Shown: positions 25,735 through 34,097, counted from the first letter of the stretch. The stretch is 64,000 nt of DNA from Bacillus sp. B15-48 (GCF_016879755.1 NZ_WOFU01000006.1:226151-290150); one strand, 5' to 3'. Notes: generated from the sequence alone by a model not told the origin. Numbers and translations: made by a program.

Positions 25735-25745
25735 TATTTGTTGTT

Positions 25746-25774
25746 ATTATAATCTGACCTTTTTTGACTTTCAA
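25746..25774 (-). promoter_or_regulatory. Sigma-A promoter of clpE
   Basis: -35 TTGAAA (25774-25769) and -10 TATAAT (25751-25746) are separated by exactly 17 nt. A second CtsR-type site fills the spacer. Confidence 0.8.
25753..25769 (-). promoter_or_regulatory. CtsR operator within the clpE promoter spacer
   Basis: Minus-strand AGTCAAAAAAGGTCAGA matches the CtsR consensus with one mismatch and lies between -35 and -10. Confidence 0.75.
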
Positions 25775-25870
25775 GTTGTTTGCTTAGAAAATTTTTTCCA
25801 GAGCGTCGTTACGTAAAAGCTTGTCATCGTTTGTCTTAATTCTCATATATTTGGATTAAGGGAGGGAGCG

Positions 25871-26932
25871 ATGGTGAGGACAAACTGGGGAGCCGCGTTT
25901 CAAATTGCAGCCGTCTATGTGGGAACGGTTGTCGGAGCCGGTTTTGCAACTGGACGGGAAATCGTTGAATTTTTTTCGCGATTTGGTTTTATAGGTTTGC
26001 TAGGTATCTTGATGAGTGGTTATATTTTTATTTTTATGGGTTCAAAGTTAATGAGAATTTCCGCCCAAATTGGTGCGAGATCATATGAACAGTTTAATGA
26101 ACATTTATTTGGAAAAGTGCTCGGTAGAATCATTAATATAATTATGTTAGTCATGCTCTTAGGGGTTTGTGGAGTGATGTTATCAGGAGCCGGAGCCGTT
26201 TTTGAGGAACAGCTTGGAATCTCTAAAAACATAGGAATTATCATTACGATTGGTCTTTCCGTTTTAGTAATGATCATAGGAATAAAAGGGTTGTTTGCAG
26301 TAAATTCATTTGTTGTTCCAATGATGATTGTATTTAGTTTTATTTTACTTTTTTTGTCCGCTAAACTTCCAAATTTTTCCCAGCAGGCACTTTATATTCC
26401 TGCTGCTGAGGATGGGTGGAAATCAGTTATTGCCCCATTTACATACACTGCATTCAATCTCTCTTTGTCTCAAGCCGTTTTAGTTCCAGTTGCAGCTGAG
26501 ATTAAAGATGATAAAACAGTGAAATGGGGAGGAATTCTTGGAGGAATTGCTTTAACGATTGTTCTTTTAGCAGGGCACTTTACATTAGTGATGCTTCCAG
26601 AATTGGAGTCCTATGAGATCCCAATGGCAACGATAATGAAAAATCTTGCAGCTGGATTGTATGGAGTCTTCATATTAATCATTTATGGAGAAATTTTCAC
26701 TTCTATTATCGGGAATATTTTTGGTCTTGAAAGACAAATCAAAAAATACTTGCCGATTCCTAGTGTACTTATTGTCATTAGTATTTTTATCGTATGTTAT
26801 TTAATTAGTCAGATTGATTATAGTACATTATTAGCATACTTATATCCGTTATTTGGGAATATAAGCTTAATTTTTATCATCTTATTATGGATGAAACCAC
26901 TTAATAGTGAGGCTGATTCTAAAAAAGATTAG
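25871..26932 (+). CDS. ykvI: YkvI-family membrane protein (putative transporter)
   Basis: This 353-residue protein has about ten transmembrane helices and is similar to B. subtilis YkvI, a distant relative of sodium/amino-acid (LeuT-fold) transporters. The N-terminal GTVVGAGFATGREIVEFFSR is the unwound-helix-like motif of that group. The substrate is unknown. GGGAGGGAGCG precedes the ATG. The clpE-ykvI divergent neighbourhood is the B. subtilis arrangement. The gene is followed by a repeat-rich gap, not by queC as I recall for B. subtilis. Confidence 0.85.
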   Translation: MVRTNWGAAFQIAAVYVGTVVGAGFATGREIVEFFSRFGFIGLLGILMSGYIFIFMGSKLMRISAQIGARSYEQFNEHLFGKVLGRIINIIMLVMLLGVCGVMLSGAGAVFEEQLGISKNIGIIITIGLSVLVMIIGIKGLFAVNSFVVPMMIVFSFILLFLSAKLPNFSQQALYIPAAEDGWKSVIAPFTYTAFNLSLSQAVLVPVAAEIKDDKTVKWGGILGGIALTIVLLAGHFTLVMLPELESYEIPMATIMKNLAAGLYGVFILIIYGEIFTSIIGNIFGLERQIKKYLPIPSVLIVISIFIVCYLISQIDYSTLLAYLYPLFGNISLIFIILLWMKPLNSEADSKKD

Positions 26933-27056
26933 AAAAAGGAGCATAACGGGTTCTCTTTAGGGGGGCTAAACAACAAATTTCATGAATCTCAACGATTTTA
27001 GCACTTCGATTCTCATAAATAGAAGGCTTGTCCTTCATTGAGTAACTAGCGATAGT

Positions 27057-27248
27057 AAAATAAGCGGAGATTTTCCGGTTAAATGGAGAATGGAGTTCGT
27101 TTTGGGGGATATAAGGGGAGGTTTTCCGCTTATGCAACTAAAAATCCCTCATTTTTACGTTAATCGAGTAAATAGACGGAATCTCTCCGTTTATTTACTC
27201 GATTTTTAATGATATTTGCTAATTAAGCGGAATTTATCCGTCTATTAT
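27057..27248 (-). repeat. Two-module dispersed intergenic repeat, copy 2 (inverted)
   Basis: Read on the minus strand, this has module A (TAGACGGATAAATTCCGCTT, then CGGAGAGATTCCGTCTATTT) followed by module B (AAGCGGAAAACCTCCCCTTA, then TTTAACCGGAAAATCTCCGC), the same order as at 2176-2364. Confidence 0.75.
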
Positions 27249-27272
27249 TTTTAAGTGTCAAAGAAGGAAAGT

Positions 27273-27314
27273 AAAAGAGTAGGGCAAATTCCAACATGGT
27301 TGCCCTGCTCTTTT
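27273..27314. terminator. Bidirectional terminator between ykvI and the CPBP gene
   Basis: AAAAGAGTAGGGCAA and TTGCCCTGCTCTTTT form a 15-bp stem with one mismatch. Confidence 0.7.
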
Positions 27315-27321
27315 GATTTTT

Positions 27322-27370
27322 GCATCCAGCTCCAGCGCTTGTCGGAGCTGACCAAGGCGCTTGCGCTTTT
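27322..27370. repeat. Short 'CAGCTCCAGCGC' dispersed repeat
   Basis: CATCCAGCTCCAGCGCTTG, GGAGCT and AAGGCGCTTGCGCTTTT recall a repeat common between genes of several Bacillus-group genomes. AGCTCC and GGAGCT can pair. It ends 4 bp from the stop codon of the CPBP gene. Confidence 0.5.
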
Positions 27371-27374
27371 AATC

Positions 27375-27986
27375 TTAGTATAATGGTAAAAGTGCAAATA
27401 AAAGTAAATCAAAAGCGATATGAGAAACGATGACAAGTCGAATACTTCGTTTCCAAGCATATAAAGCACTCCAAACAATTCCGCCAACTAACGCTGCAAT
27501 AACGAGGATAAATTGACCGGAGTACAGTTGAACAGATGCATATAAAAGGGTGGAAAGTACAATGCTTGTCCAAACGCCTGTATATCTTAAAATCCTTTTT
27601 TGAATAAACCCACGCCAAAAAATTTCTTCTCCAGGAGCAAGAATAATGATTAGAATAAGATAATGCCAAATCGTATCTGGCGATAACTGATTAAATAGCC
27701 TGCTTACTTGCCCTCCTAATGGAAGTTTAAATAAATGAATCAATAGATTTCCTAGCCAAAAGACTAAAAAAAGACCAACACCTGTTAGCAAACCAAATAG
27801 TATATCATTCCATAACGATTGGTTAATTTCAAATTCCTCATGAATAATTGCATAGCTAATCAAGATAAGCATTGTTGCAGTGAATAAATACCAAAATACT
27901 TTTCTTTCATCAAAGGAAAAGAAGATCAATGGATGAGCCAATAAATATCCGAAGATTAATCGCCAATCGGTTATTATCTTTTTCAT
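27375..27986 (-). CDS. CPBP-family intramembrane metalloprotease
   Basis: This 203-residue protein has about six transmembrane helices. The CPBP (Abi/CAAX) motif EEIFWRGFIQKRIL contains the paired glutamates and arginine. The second motif with histidine is VIVSHIAFDLLLF near the C-terminus. Members process prenylated or bacteriocin-related substrates, or act in immunity; its substrate is unknown. ATG 27986 (MKKIITDW) is favoured by AAAGGAG 7 nt upstream; the open frame extends eight codons further without support. Confidence 0.82.
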   Translation of the reverse strand: MKKIITDWRLIFGYLLAHPLIFFSFDERKVFWYLFTATMLILISYAIIHEEFEINQSLWNDILFGLLTGVGLFLVFWLGNLLIHLFKLPLGGQVSRLFNQLSPDTIWHYLILIIILAPGEEIFWRGFIQKRILRYTGVWTSIVLSTLLYASVQLYSGQFILVIAALVGGIVWSALYAWKRSIRLVIVSHIAFDLLLFALLPLY

Positions 27987-28100
27987 TAAGCAACTCCTTT
28001 CCAGCACCAAGGTTTATTGTAGCAATAATCGTGCTTTTTGTTAATATTATTCTGCAATGAATTGGCTGGAAAGAAATTTTTCAGTTTAAGATTTTCGTAA

Positions 28101-28292
28101 CTATTGCAGTGCTGCTTCTTTAATAATAGTATAATTTTTATGATTAATAACGGTTCTTTGTCCTAATTCGAGGTCCTGGTAATTGTCCATATAGGTTAAA
28201 TCGACGATGACGGAATTTTCATTCACTTTCTCGACAATTCCCGTTAGTCCATCTCTGAATACGATTACATTCCCTACTTCTGCTTTTCTCAA
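28101..28292 (-). CDS. ykvS: YkvS-like DUF2187 small protein
   Basis: This 63-residue protein consists mainly of a KOW/SH3-like beta domain: KAEVGNVIVFRDGLTGIVEK followed by VIVDLTYMDNYQDLELGQRT and VINHKNYTII. This matches the DUF2187 family, to which B. subtilis YkvS belongs; the role is unknown. The start is uncertain. TTG 28292 lies after GGGGCGAAG and begins where the family usually begins. A GTG at 28325 adds 11 residues but lacks a ribosome binding site. Confidence 0.7.
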   Translation of the reverse strand: MRKAEVGNVIVFRDGLTGIVEKVNENSVIVDLTYMDNYQDLELGQRTVINHKNYTIIKEAALQ

Positions 28293-28457
28293 AGAACTTC
28301 GCCCCAATCGACTGTAGTTTTCCACAATTTAATAAATTATACTATTATATAAAATGTATAAACAATTGTGGTGAAATTATTACTACCATATCTAAAATTC
28401 CCAACATATTCAATGTTTTTTTGTAAACGTTTTAATAACGTTAACAATTAACTAATA

Positions 28458-28480
28458 TTAATGCTGTGTCATAGCATTAA
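28458..28480. promoter_or_regulatory. Inverted repeat in the leader of the 64-residue gene
   Basis: TTAATGCT and AGCATTAA (8-bp arms, 7-nt loop) end 20 bp before the ATG, close to the GGAGG ribosome binding site. It may be an operator or a translational hairpin. Confidence 0.35.
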
Positions 28481-28499
28481 ATAACATGGAGGAGATTCA

Positions 28500-28694
28500 A
28501 TGAACCGAGAGGATATAACCGCTGCATTAGAACAATTAAAAAATGGAACGATAGAGGAATTCTACGTACCGAAAATCGACTTCCTACCTGTTAGAAATGT
28601 ATTGATAAATAGAGAGGATTTCAAACATTTTCAGGGTATTGCTCAACGTGGAGGAGATGTTGTTTATAAATATACGAAAAGTCCCCGCAGTTAA
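28500..28694 (+). CDS. Hypothetical protein of 64 residues
   Basis: It begins MNREDITAALEQLKNGTIEE and has a central 'EFYVPKIDFLPVRNVLINRE' block. It is soluble, with no Cys. A strong GGAGGAG ribosome binding site precedes the ATG. I do not recognise the family. The product looks like a small folded alpha-beta protein with an uncharged basic C-terminus (YKYTKSPRS). Its neighbours are ykvS (divergent) and ptsH (downstream). Confidence 0.65.
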   Translation: MNREDITAALEQLKNGTIEEFYVPKIDFLPVRNVLINREDFKHFQGIAQRGGDVVYKYTKSPRS

Positions 28695-28843
28695 TTTTCT
28701 GCAAAAATGACTCTTTTTGACGTGAAATTGGGTAAGCTACCAATAAGGTTAGTGGGAATTTGTTGTGAAAAGAGTCTTTTGCGAGCATTATCATTTCCAC
28801 GAATGCTTATTTATTTACGATTCAAAAGGAGACTGATTGATCA

Positions 28844-29107
28844 ATGGCAGAACAAAGATTTAAAGTAATTGCTAAAACAGGAATTCATGCGCGTCCAGCC
28901 ACTTTATTAGTTCAGGCTGCTAGCAAATTTGATTCGGAAATACACCTTAAGTACAAAGATAAAAAGGTAAATTTAAAATCAATTATGGGCGTTATGTCCC
29001 TAGGGGTAGGGCAAGGTGCAGAAATCACGATTTTAACTGAAGGTAGTGATTCCGAAGATGCAATGAAAACGCTCGAAGAGACTTTAACAAAGGAAGGTTT
29101 AGTATAG
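28844..29107 (+). CDS. ptsH: Phosphocarrier protein HPr
   Basis: This 87-residue PTS protein accepts phosphate from enzyme I on His15 (GIHARPAT) and is regulated by HPr kinase on Ser46 ([10 protein letters not shown]). Both residues are present, so it is a full HPr and not a Crh-type protein lacking His15. HPr-Ser-P is the CcpA corepressor. AAAAGGAG precedes the ATG. In most Bacilli ptsI follows directly; here about 150 bp without a gene, then a terminator and an SDR gene follow, so ptsI must lie elsewhere. Confidence 0.93.
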   Translation: MAEQRFKVIAKTGIHARPATLLVQAASKFDSEIHLKYKDKKVNLKSIMGVMSLGVGQGAEITILTEGSDSEDAMKTLEETLTKEGLV

Positions 29108-29266
29108 CAATGAGTTGAGTCTTCTTATAGGTAAATTCGGTCCTGTCTTTGTAATAAAAATGTAAAAAGAACTTTTGTTTTAAATTTAGTTTATTGGGTA
29201 TAAATTAATAAGCACTTTGGTAACAATAGTGATAAGTTAATCATTCTCATTTTCCCCCAATCTTAG

Positions 29267-29297
29267 TCGACTGTTTTCATACAGTCGGCTTTTTTTT
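29267..29297 (+). terminator. Terminator after ptsH
   Basis: AGTCGACTG and CAGTCGGCT form a stem with one G-T pair, followed by a T run. Confidence 0.75.
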
Positions 29298-29365
29298 ATT
29301 CAAAATCAATGAAATGCAAACTAGAAGACTTTATAATAAAAATATACAAAAGGAGGGAAAAGCGT

Positions 29366-30145
29366 ATGGATTTACAGCTTAAGGGGAAGGTAGCTGTCGT
29401 AGCGGCTTCAAGCCAAGGACTTGGCAAGGCAATTGCTGAGGAATTGTTAAAAGAAGGAGTAAAAGTAATCATCTCTGGGAGAGATGAAGAAAAGTTAAAA
29501 CGTGTTGCTAATGAATTGGAAGCTTTTGGTTCGGTAGCATTTAAGCAGACAGATATTACAAATGTCAATGATATTAAAGATTTAATCGCTACTGCGATAG
29601 ATACGTATGGGGGCATTGATATTCTCGTAAATAATGCTGGTGGACCTCCAGCAGGAAAGTTCGAGGCAATATCTGACGACGAGTGGCAACAGGCATTTGA
29701 ATTGAATTTGCTGTCATATATTCGGTTAATTCGTGAAGCGTTGCCGTACTTAAAAATAAATGGTGGGAGAATTATTAATATTGCTTCGTCCTCTATTAAA
29801 GAACCGATTCCTGGATTGGTTTTATCGAATACACTCAGAACAGGGATTGTCGGTTTAACGAAGACGCTCTCAGAAGAACTTGCGCAATACAACATTTTAA
29901 TTAATACGGTTGCACCAGGAAGGTTTGGAACGGATCGTGTCAAACATTTAGATGATGTAACGGCGAAACAGCTGAATGTTTCTAGAGAACAGGTTGAACA
30001 AAAGGCTAAAAATTCCATTCCATTGAAGCGATATGGAGAACCGGAAGAATTTGCTAAAGTTGTTGTTTTCCTTTCATCAAGTGCCAATTCATATATGACA
30101 GGCAGTTCGTTTTTAGTTGATGGAGGAATGGTGAAATCAATCTAA
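29366..30145 (+). CDS. Atypical short-chain dehydrogenase/reductase
   Basis: This 259-residue Rossmann-fold protein resembles 3-oxoacyl-ACP-reductase-like SDRs. The cofactor motif is ASSQGLGKAIAEELL in place of TGxxxGxG, and NNAGGPPAGKF matches the NNAG motif. The catalytic serine region reads NIASSSIKEP. Where YxxxK is expected the protein reads SNTLRTG, so Tyr is Ser and Lys is Arg. It may therefore use different chemistry or be a non-classical SDR. AGGAGGGAAAAGCGT lies before ATG 29366. The gene is 17 bp from ykwC and probably forms an operon with it. Confidence 0.85.
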   Translation: MDLQLKGKVAVVAASSQGLGKAIAEELLKEGVKVIISGRDEEKLKRVANELEAFGSVAFKQTDITNVNDIKDLIATAIDTYGGIDILVNNAGGPPAGKFEAISDDEWQQAFELNLLSYIRLIREALPYLKINGGRIINIASSSIKEPIPGLVLSNTLRTGIVGLTKTLSEELAQYNILINTVAPGRFGTDRVKHLDDVTAKQLNVSREQVEQKAKNSIPLKRYGEPEEFAKVVVFLSSSANSYMTGSSFLVDGGMVKSI

Positions 30146-30162
30146 ATAGACGGGGTGATTGA

Positions 30163-31038
30163 ATGCTTACAAAAGAAAATACTGTCATCGGGTTTATCGG
30201 GACAGGTGTTATGGGGAAAAGCATGGCAGGTCACTTATTAAAAGCAGGCTACCCACTTTATGTTTTTACGAGAACGAAAGAAAAAGCCCAAGAGTTAGTT
30301 AATCAAGGTGCAAAATGGGCAAATACACCGAAAGAAATCGCGCAAAAAGCAAACGTCATAATTACCATTATCGGGTTTCCTTCCGATGTGGAAGAAGTCT
30401 ATCTAGGCGAGAATGGTCTTGTAACAAATGGACGAAAAGATACATACTTAATTGATATGACAACATCTACTCCGAGTCTAGCCGGGAAAATTTATGAAGA
30501 GGCAAGCAAGAAAGGCATGTATGCACTCGATGCTCCAGTATCAGGTGGAGATATCGGTGCAAGGGAAGCGAAGCTTGCAATAATGGTTGGCGGGGATCAG
30601 GAAGCATACCAAAAAGTAGAACCAATTCTAAATACGTTAGGTTCGAATATTATTTTGCAAGGGAAAGCTGGTGCAGGTCAGCACACGAAAATGTGTAATC
30701 AAATTACAATTGCTTCCAATATGATTGGGGTGATTGAAGCCATTGTGTATGCTGAGAAAGCTGGGTTAGACCCAGACTCAGTCTTACAAACAATCACAAC
30801 CGGTGCCGCTGGAAGTTGGTCGTTGTCTAATTTAGCCCCAAGAGTAATTAATGAGGATTTTGAACCAGGTTTTATGATTAAACATTTTATTAAAGATATG
30901 GGAATTGCCCTCGAGGAAGCGGAAAAAATGGGGTTGGAGATGCCGGGATTGAGTCTAGCACATTCATTATATAAAAAGTTACAAGCAACTGGTTATGGCG
31001 ATCTTGGTACACAAGCGCTTTATAAATATTGGGATTAA
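30163..31038 (+). CDS. ykwC: 3-hydroxyisobutyrate dehydrogenase-family oxidoreductase YkwC
   Basis: This 291-residue beta-hydroxyacid dehydrogenase has the NAD(P) motif GFIGTGVMGKSMAGHLL at residues about 10-27. The substrate signature is DAPVSGGDIGAREAKLAIMV, and the catalytic-lysine segment is GAGQHTKMCNQ. The physiological substrate is not known (3-hydroxyisobutyrate- or tartronate-semialdehyde-type). It follows the SDR gene closely and is ended by a clear terminator. The position before patA agrees with B. subtilis gene order. Confidence 0.88.
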   Translation: MLTKENTVIGFIGTGVMGKSMAGHLLKAGYPLYVFTRTKEKAQELVNQGAKWANTPKEIAQKANVIITIIGFPSDVEEVYLGENGLVTNGRKDTYLIDMTTSTPSLAGKIYEEASKKGMYALDAPVSGGDIGAREAKLAIMVGGDQEAYQKVEPILNTLGSNIILQGKAGAGQHTKMCNQITIASNMIGVIEAIVYAEKAGLDPDSVLQTITTGAAGSWSLSNLAPRVINEDFEPGFMIKHFIKDMGIALEEAEKMGLEMPGLSLAHSLYKKLQATGYGDLGTQALYKYWD

Positions 31039-31046
31039 CGAACAAA

Positions 31047-31075
31047 ACCGCTCCTATTTCGGAGCGGTCTTTTTA
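31047..31075 (+). terminator. Terminator after ykwC
   Basis: ACCGCTCC and GGAGCGGT around TATTTC, followed by CTTTTT. Confidence 0.8.
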
Positions 31076-31080
31076 AGCTA

Positions 31081-31180
31081 ATAGGAAAGTATAAATTTTT
31101 CAATTTATACTTTCCTAACGCATAAGGGCAACTACGCCTCTGTCTTCGCCCTTAGGGGCTCGCCAATCGGCGAGTTTTCT
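31081..31180. repeat. Dispersed palindromic repeat invading the 3' end of patA
   Basis: TAGGAAAGTATAAA and TTTATACTTTCCTA form a 14-bp stem. They are followed by AAGGGC...CTTCGCCCTT and CTCGCCAATCGGCGAG, each able to fold. The block has the look of an interspersed BOX/MITE-like element. Its right part encodes the last residues of PatA. Confidence 0.5.
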
Positions 31181-32318
31181 TTATGTAATTTTCTAGCCGG
31201 TTTAGACCCTCTGTCAGTGTTTCAATCGAATAAGCATAGGAAAGGCGGAAATAGCCTTCACCTAAAATAGAAAAGGCACTTCCAGGAACGACAGCGACCT
31301 TTTCCTCTTCTACAAGATCAAGAGCAAAACCAAAAGAAGATTTATTTGGTAAAGGGACTTTCACAAAGAAATAAAAGGCTCCATCTGGCTTAATAACTTC
31401 AAGGTCCATATCAATCAAACGAGAATAAACATAGTCCCGGCGTTTCATATACTCCACTTTCATATATTCAGCATCATCAATCCCTGTCGTTAAGGCTTCA
31501 ATGGCAGCAACTTGTGAAACGGAAGAAGCACAGGTTACGTTATATTGATGAACTTTTAAAAGGTGCTTCGTCACATATTCAGGAGCAAACAACATACCAA
31601 TTCTCCATCCTGTCATCGAATGGGATTTGGATAAGCCATTAATGACAATTGTTTGCTCACGAAGAAAGGTGGCAATTGAAGTATGACGGTGATCGTAAGC
31701 GAGTTCACTATAAATTTCATCAGCTAGAATAAAAATATCCTTTCCCTTGACTAGTTTGGCAATTTCCTCTAATTCAGGTCCGGTCAGACTGACACCGGTT
31801 GGGTTCGATGGATAAGGGAGGACAATACATCTTGTTTTGTCAGTTATATATTGTTTAATAATGTTGGCTGTGAAACGGAAATCGTTTTCGGTAATATCTG
31901 CATATACTGGTTGAGCACCGCAAAGTTTGATGAGCGGCTCGTATCCTGGATAAACAGGTCCAGGGAGAATAACCTCCACACCAGGTTCAAGAATGGTTCT
32001 AAAAACGATATCAATTGCTTCACTTGCTCCTGATGTAATAATCACTTCAGATTCCGGTAAATAAGGGATTCCGTACTTTTCTATGTAAAAATTGGCAGCG
32101 GCTTTCCTTAGTTCCAGGAACCCTGCATTATGCGTATAAGTTGTTTTGTTTTTATCAATTCCCTTTTTCGCAGCACGTTTCACATGTTCCGGTGTAGGAA
32201 AATCTGGTTGTCCGATTGTAAGTGAAATCATCCCCTCTACATCTGCTACTAAGTTGAAAAATTTTCTAATGCCCGATATTTCAATTTCTTTTACTTTATG
32301 ATTAATTAAATGATCCAC
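31152..32318 (-). CDS. patA: N-acetyl-LL-diaminopimelate aminotransferase PatA
   Basis: This 388-residue class I/II PLP aminotransferase has YPSNPTG for cofactor and substrate binding, and the PLP lysine in NGLSKSHSMTGWRIG. In B. subtilis PatA supplies the transamination step of the acetylated DAP/lysine pathway, whose neighbouring steps DapH and DapL are also in this window. The start is GTG 32318 after AAGGAG. The C-terminus KKTRRLASP is encoded inside a palindromic repeat (31081-31180), so the normal ending was probably replaced by the insertion. Confidence 0.9.
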   Translation of the reverse strand: MDHLINHKVKEIEISGIRKFFNLVADVEGMISLTIGQPDFPTPEHVKRAAKKGIDKNKTTYTHNAGFLELRKAAANFYIEKYGIPYLPESEVIITSGASEAIDIVFRTILEPGVEVILPGPVYPGYEPLIKLCGAQPVYADITENDFRFTANIIKQYITDKTRCIVLPYPSNPTGVSLTGPELEEIAKLVKGKDIFILADEIYSELAYDHRHTSIATFLREQTIVINGLSKSHSMTGWRIGMLFAPEYVTKHLLKVHQYNVTCASSVSQVAAIEALTTGIDDAEYMKVEYMKRRDYVYSRLIDMDLEVIKPDGAFYFFVKVPLPNKSSFGFALDLVEEEKVAVVPGSAFSILGEGYFRLSYAYSIETLTEGLNRLENYIKKTRRLASP

Positions 32319-32380
32319 TTTTTAGTGCTCCTTCTTTAAGTTATTTCCATTTTACCATGAAGAAGGGGCATGAAAAATAA

Positions 32381-32405
32381 AAAGACCAGGCTGTATGCCT
32401 GGATC
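32381..32405 (-). terminator. Terminator of ykyB
   Basis: On the minus strand ATCCAGGC and GCCTGGT form a stem followed by CTTTTTA. Confidence 0.65.
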
Positions 32406-32443
32406 ATATAGGTTAATGTCAGAATTTTAAAAAGAGGGGAGTC

Positions 32444-32914
32444 TTAAAAATAACTTTCCCCTAGTTTTTTAAATACTGGTTTTTCGTATTGTTTTTTCCT
32501 TTTAAACGAGCGGGGCGGCTGATCTTCCTTAATTCCGGTGAATTGGAGAAGAAGTGTCTTTGCCTGTGCTAACGAAATTTTAGCTTTAGGATTTCGGATT
32601 GCGCTATCCAATTTCCCTAAATGAGGGAGAACATCAAAGTCACTTTTGGTTGGTGGAATGTGAAAAGAATATTCGCCGCAAACAATGAGTACGTCTGACT
32701 GCTGCTGGCTTAATTTTGGGTTTCTTGAAAAATGTAGTCCTATTTTTTTTGCCTTTCCTTCCCTAACCAGCTTTAACAATGCTTCATGTTTAAGGTGATA
32801 TAAAAATTTTGGGTTAGGGGCAGTTTTTGCATGTCGGTTGACAATGTAGATAGCTTGGGAGAGGTTTTCAATAGTTAGACTTAATGGGGAGTACCTGTTC
32901 CGTTCGCTGTTCAA
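32444..32914 (-). CDS. ykyB: YkyB-like protein
   Basis: This 156-residue basic soluble protein matches B. subtilis YkyB in position (between patA and the yku genes) and in its N-terminal pattern TIENLSQAIYIVNRHAKTAP. The function is unknown. The start is TTG 32914 with AAAGGAG 9 nt upstream. The C-terminal end is rich in Lys and Pro. It lies between patA and ykuE on the same strand but is separated from patA by a terminator. Confidence 0.8.
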   Translation of the reverse strand: MNSERNRYSPLSLTIENLSQAIYIVNRHAKTAPNPKFLYHLKHEALLKLVREGKAKKIGLHFSRNPKLSQQQSDVLIVCGEYSFHIPPTKSDFDVLPHLGKLDSAIRNPKAKISLAQAKTLLLQFTGIKEDQPPRSFKRKKQYEKPVFKKLGESYF

Positions 32915-33056
32915 ATTTAGAAACTCCTTTCAAAGTACGGGGTTATACAAATATTATACCCTGTTTTATTCTAGAAAAAAACAAAAAATGGGCATATTGA
33001 TTAGTACATTTGAAATTTCCCGAAAAAGTTTATGAATAACCGATAAATTTCTGTAT

Positions 33057-33932
33057 TTACACCTGTGCAGACAGCGTAAACAATGTTAGCTCAGGCTTTG
33101 AGAAAAAACGGAATGGCAGCCTAGTTGTTCCAAGCCCTCGATTCACATATAAAGTCAATCCTTTGTCCTCATCACCTAAATAGTAAAAGCCTTCCGTGTA
33201 CTTCTTTCCTTGGGGAGGAGTCACGAGTGGGCCATAAAATGGAATCTGTATTTGACCGCCATGACTGTGTCCACTTAATTGAAAATCGATGTTATATGTA
33301 GTCGCCGCAGAAGCTAAATCAGGAGCGTGTGATAACAAAATCTTATATGATTTCTCTGGGATATTCTTTATTGTTTCATCAAGACTTGGCTTCCCAAGCA
33401 TTGCATCATCGACACCAAGAAGATAGATTGAAGCTTCATTTAAGAGCTCGATTTTTTCAGCTTCATTAACCAAAAGTGAAAAACCCGAACTTTCAATAAT
33501 ATCTCGATAAATATCTGATCCGTATCCGCCATGGTCATGGTTTCCATATACAGCAAACTTACCGAAATTAGCGTTTAAGTCCCTTAAATTGCGCGAAATT
33601 TTCTCGGTTTCCTTAAAATCACTAGGGTCATCCATTAAATCCCCTGTGAACACGATTATATCTGGTTCAAGATTATTGATTTTAGCAATAAGTTTTTGGA
33701 ATTGATTAAGGTCATAGTGAAATCCAATATGTGTGTCACTAAATTGAACAATTTTAAAGCCATCGAAAGCGGGCGGAATCGCAGAATTAATGATTTTATG
33801 GTGGGTGACATCGAGCATCCTTGGCTCAATTTCATGAGCATAAAAATAGCCGCCTGTGCTAATTCCAGCTAGGGCAAACAAGCTTCCAAATGTATATTTT
33901 AAAAATGATTTTCTTGAGATTTTCTTTGGCAT
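33057..33932 (-). CDS. ykuE: Exported metallophosphoesterase YkuE
   Basis: This 291-residue calcineurin-like phosphoesterase has metal-binding motifs FSDTHIG, GDLMDD, GNHDHGG and SGHSHGG. The N-terminus MPKKISRKSFLKYTFG followed by a hydrophobic segment resembles a twin-arginine signal, with RK in place of RR. B. subtilis YkuE is a known substrate of the TatAyCy system and is retained at the cell wall. Lys in the second Arg position may reduce strict Tat dependence. It lies between ykyB and ykuI (divergent), as in B. subtilis. Confidence 0.9.
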   Translation of the reverse strand: MPKKISRKSFLKYTFGSLFALAGISTGGYFYAHEIEPRMLDVTHHKIINSAIPPAFDGFKIVQFSDTHIGFHYDLNQFQKLIAKINNLEPDIIVFTGDLMDDPSDFKETEKISRNLRDLNANFGKFAVYGNHDHGGYGSDIYRDIIESSGFSLLVNEAEKIELLNEASIYLLGVDDAMLGKPSLDETIKNIPEKSYKILLSHAPDLASAATTYNIDFQLSGHSHGGQIQIPFYGPLVTPPQGKKYTEGFYYLGDEDKGLTLYVNRGLGTTRLPFRFFSKPELTLFTLSAQV

Positions 33933-34097
33933 ACTATTACCAACCTATACAAAAAATTTCTTAATACTGTCAAACTTGTATATAAAAATGAAGCATAAAG
34001 GCACTTTATGGAAAAAGAATCCAGTGGTAAAATGGTTTTTATACGAGTAACTAGCAGTTGAAAGCTGCTTAAAAAAGTGATTCAGGGAGAGGGAAAA

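Larger units (their letters stand above)
26933..27374. other. Repeat-rich intergenic region
   Basis: This 440-bp stretch contains the second copy of the two-module repeat, a bidirectional terminator and a third type of dispersed repeat. No gene is seen. Confidence 0.65.

Noticed and set aside
29296..30087. Minus-strand open frame of 263 codons opposite the SDR gene
   Set aside because: Shadow of the SDR coding frame; no start signal and no recognisable domain.
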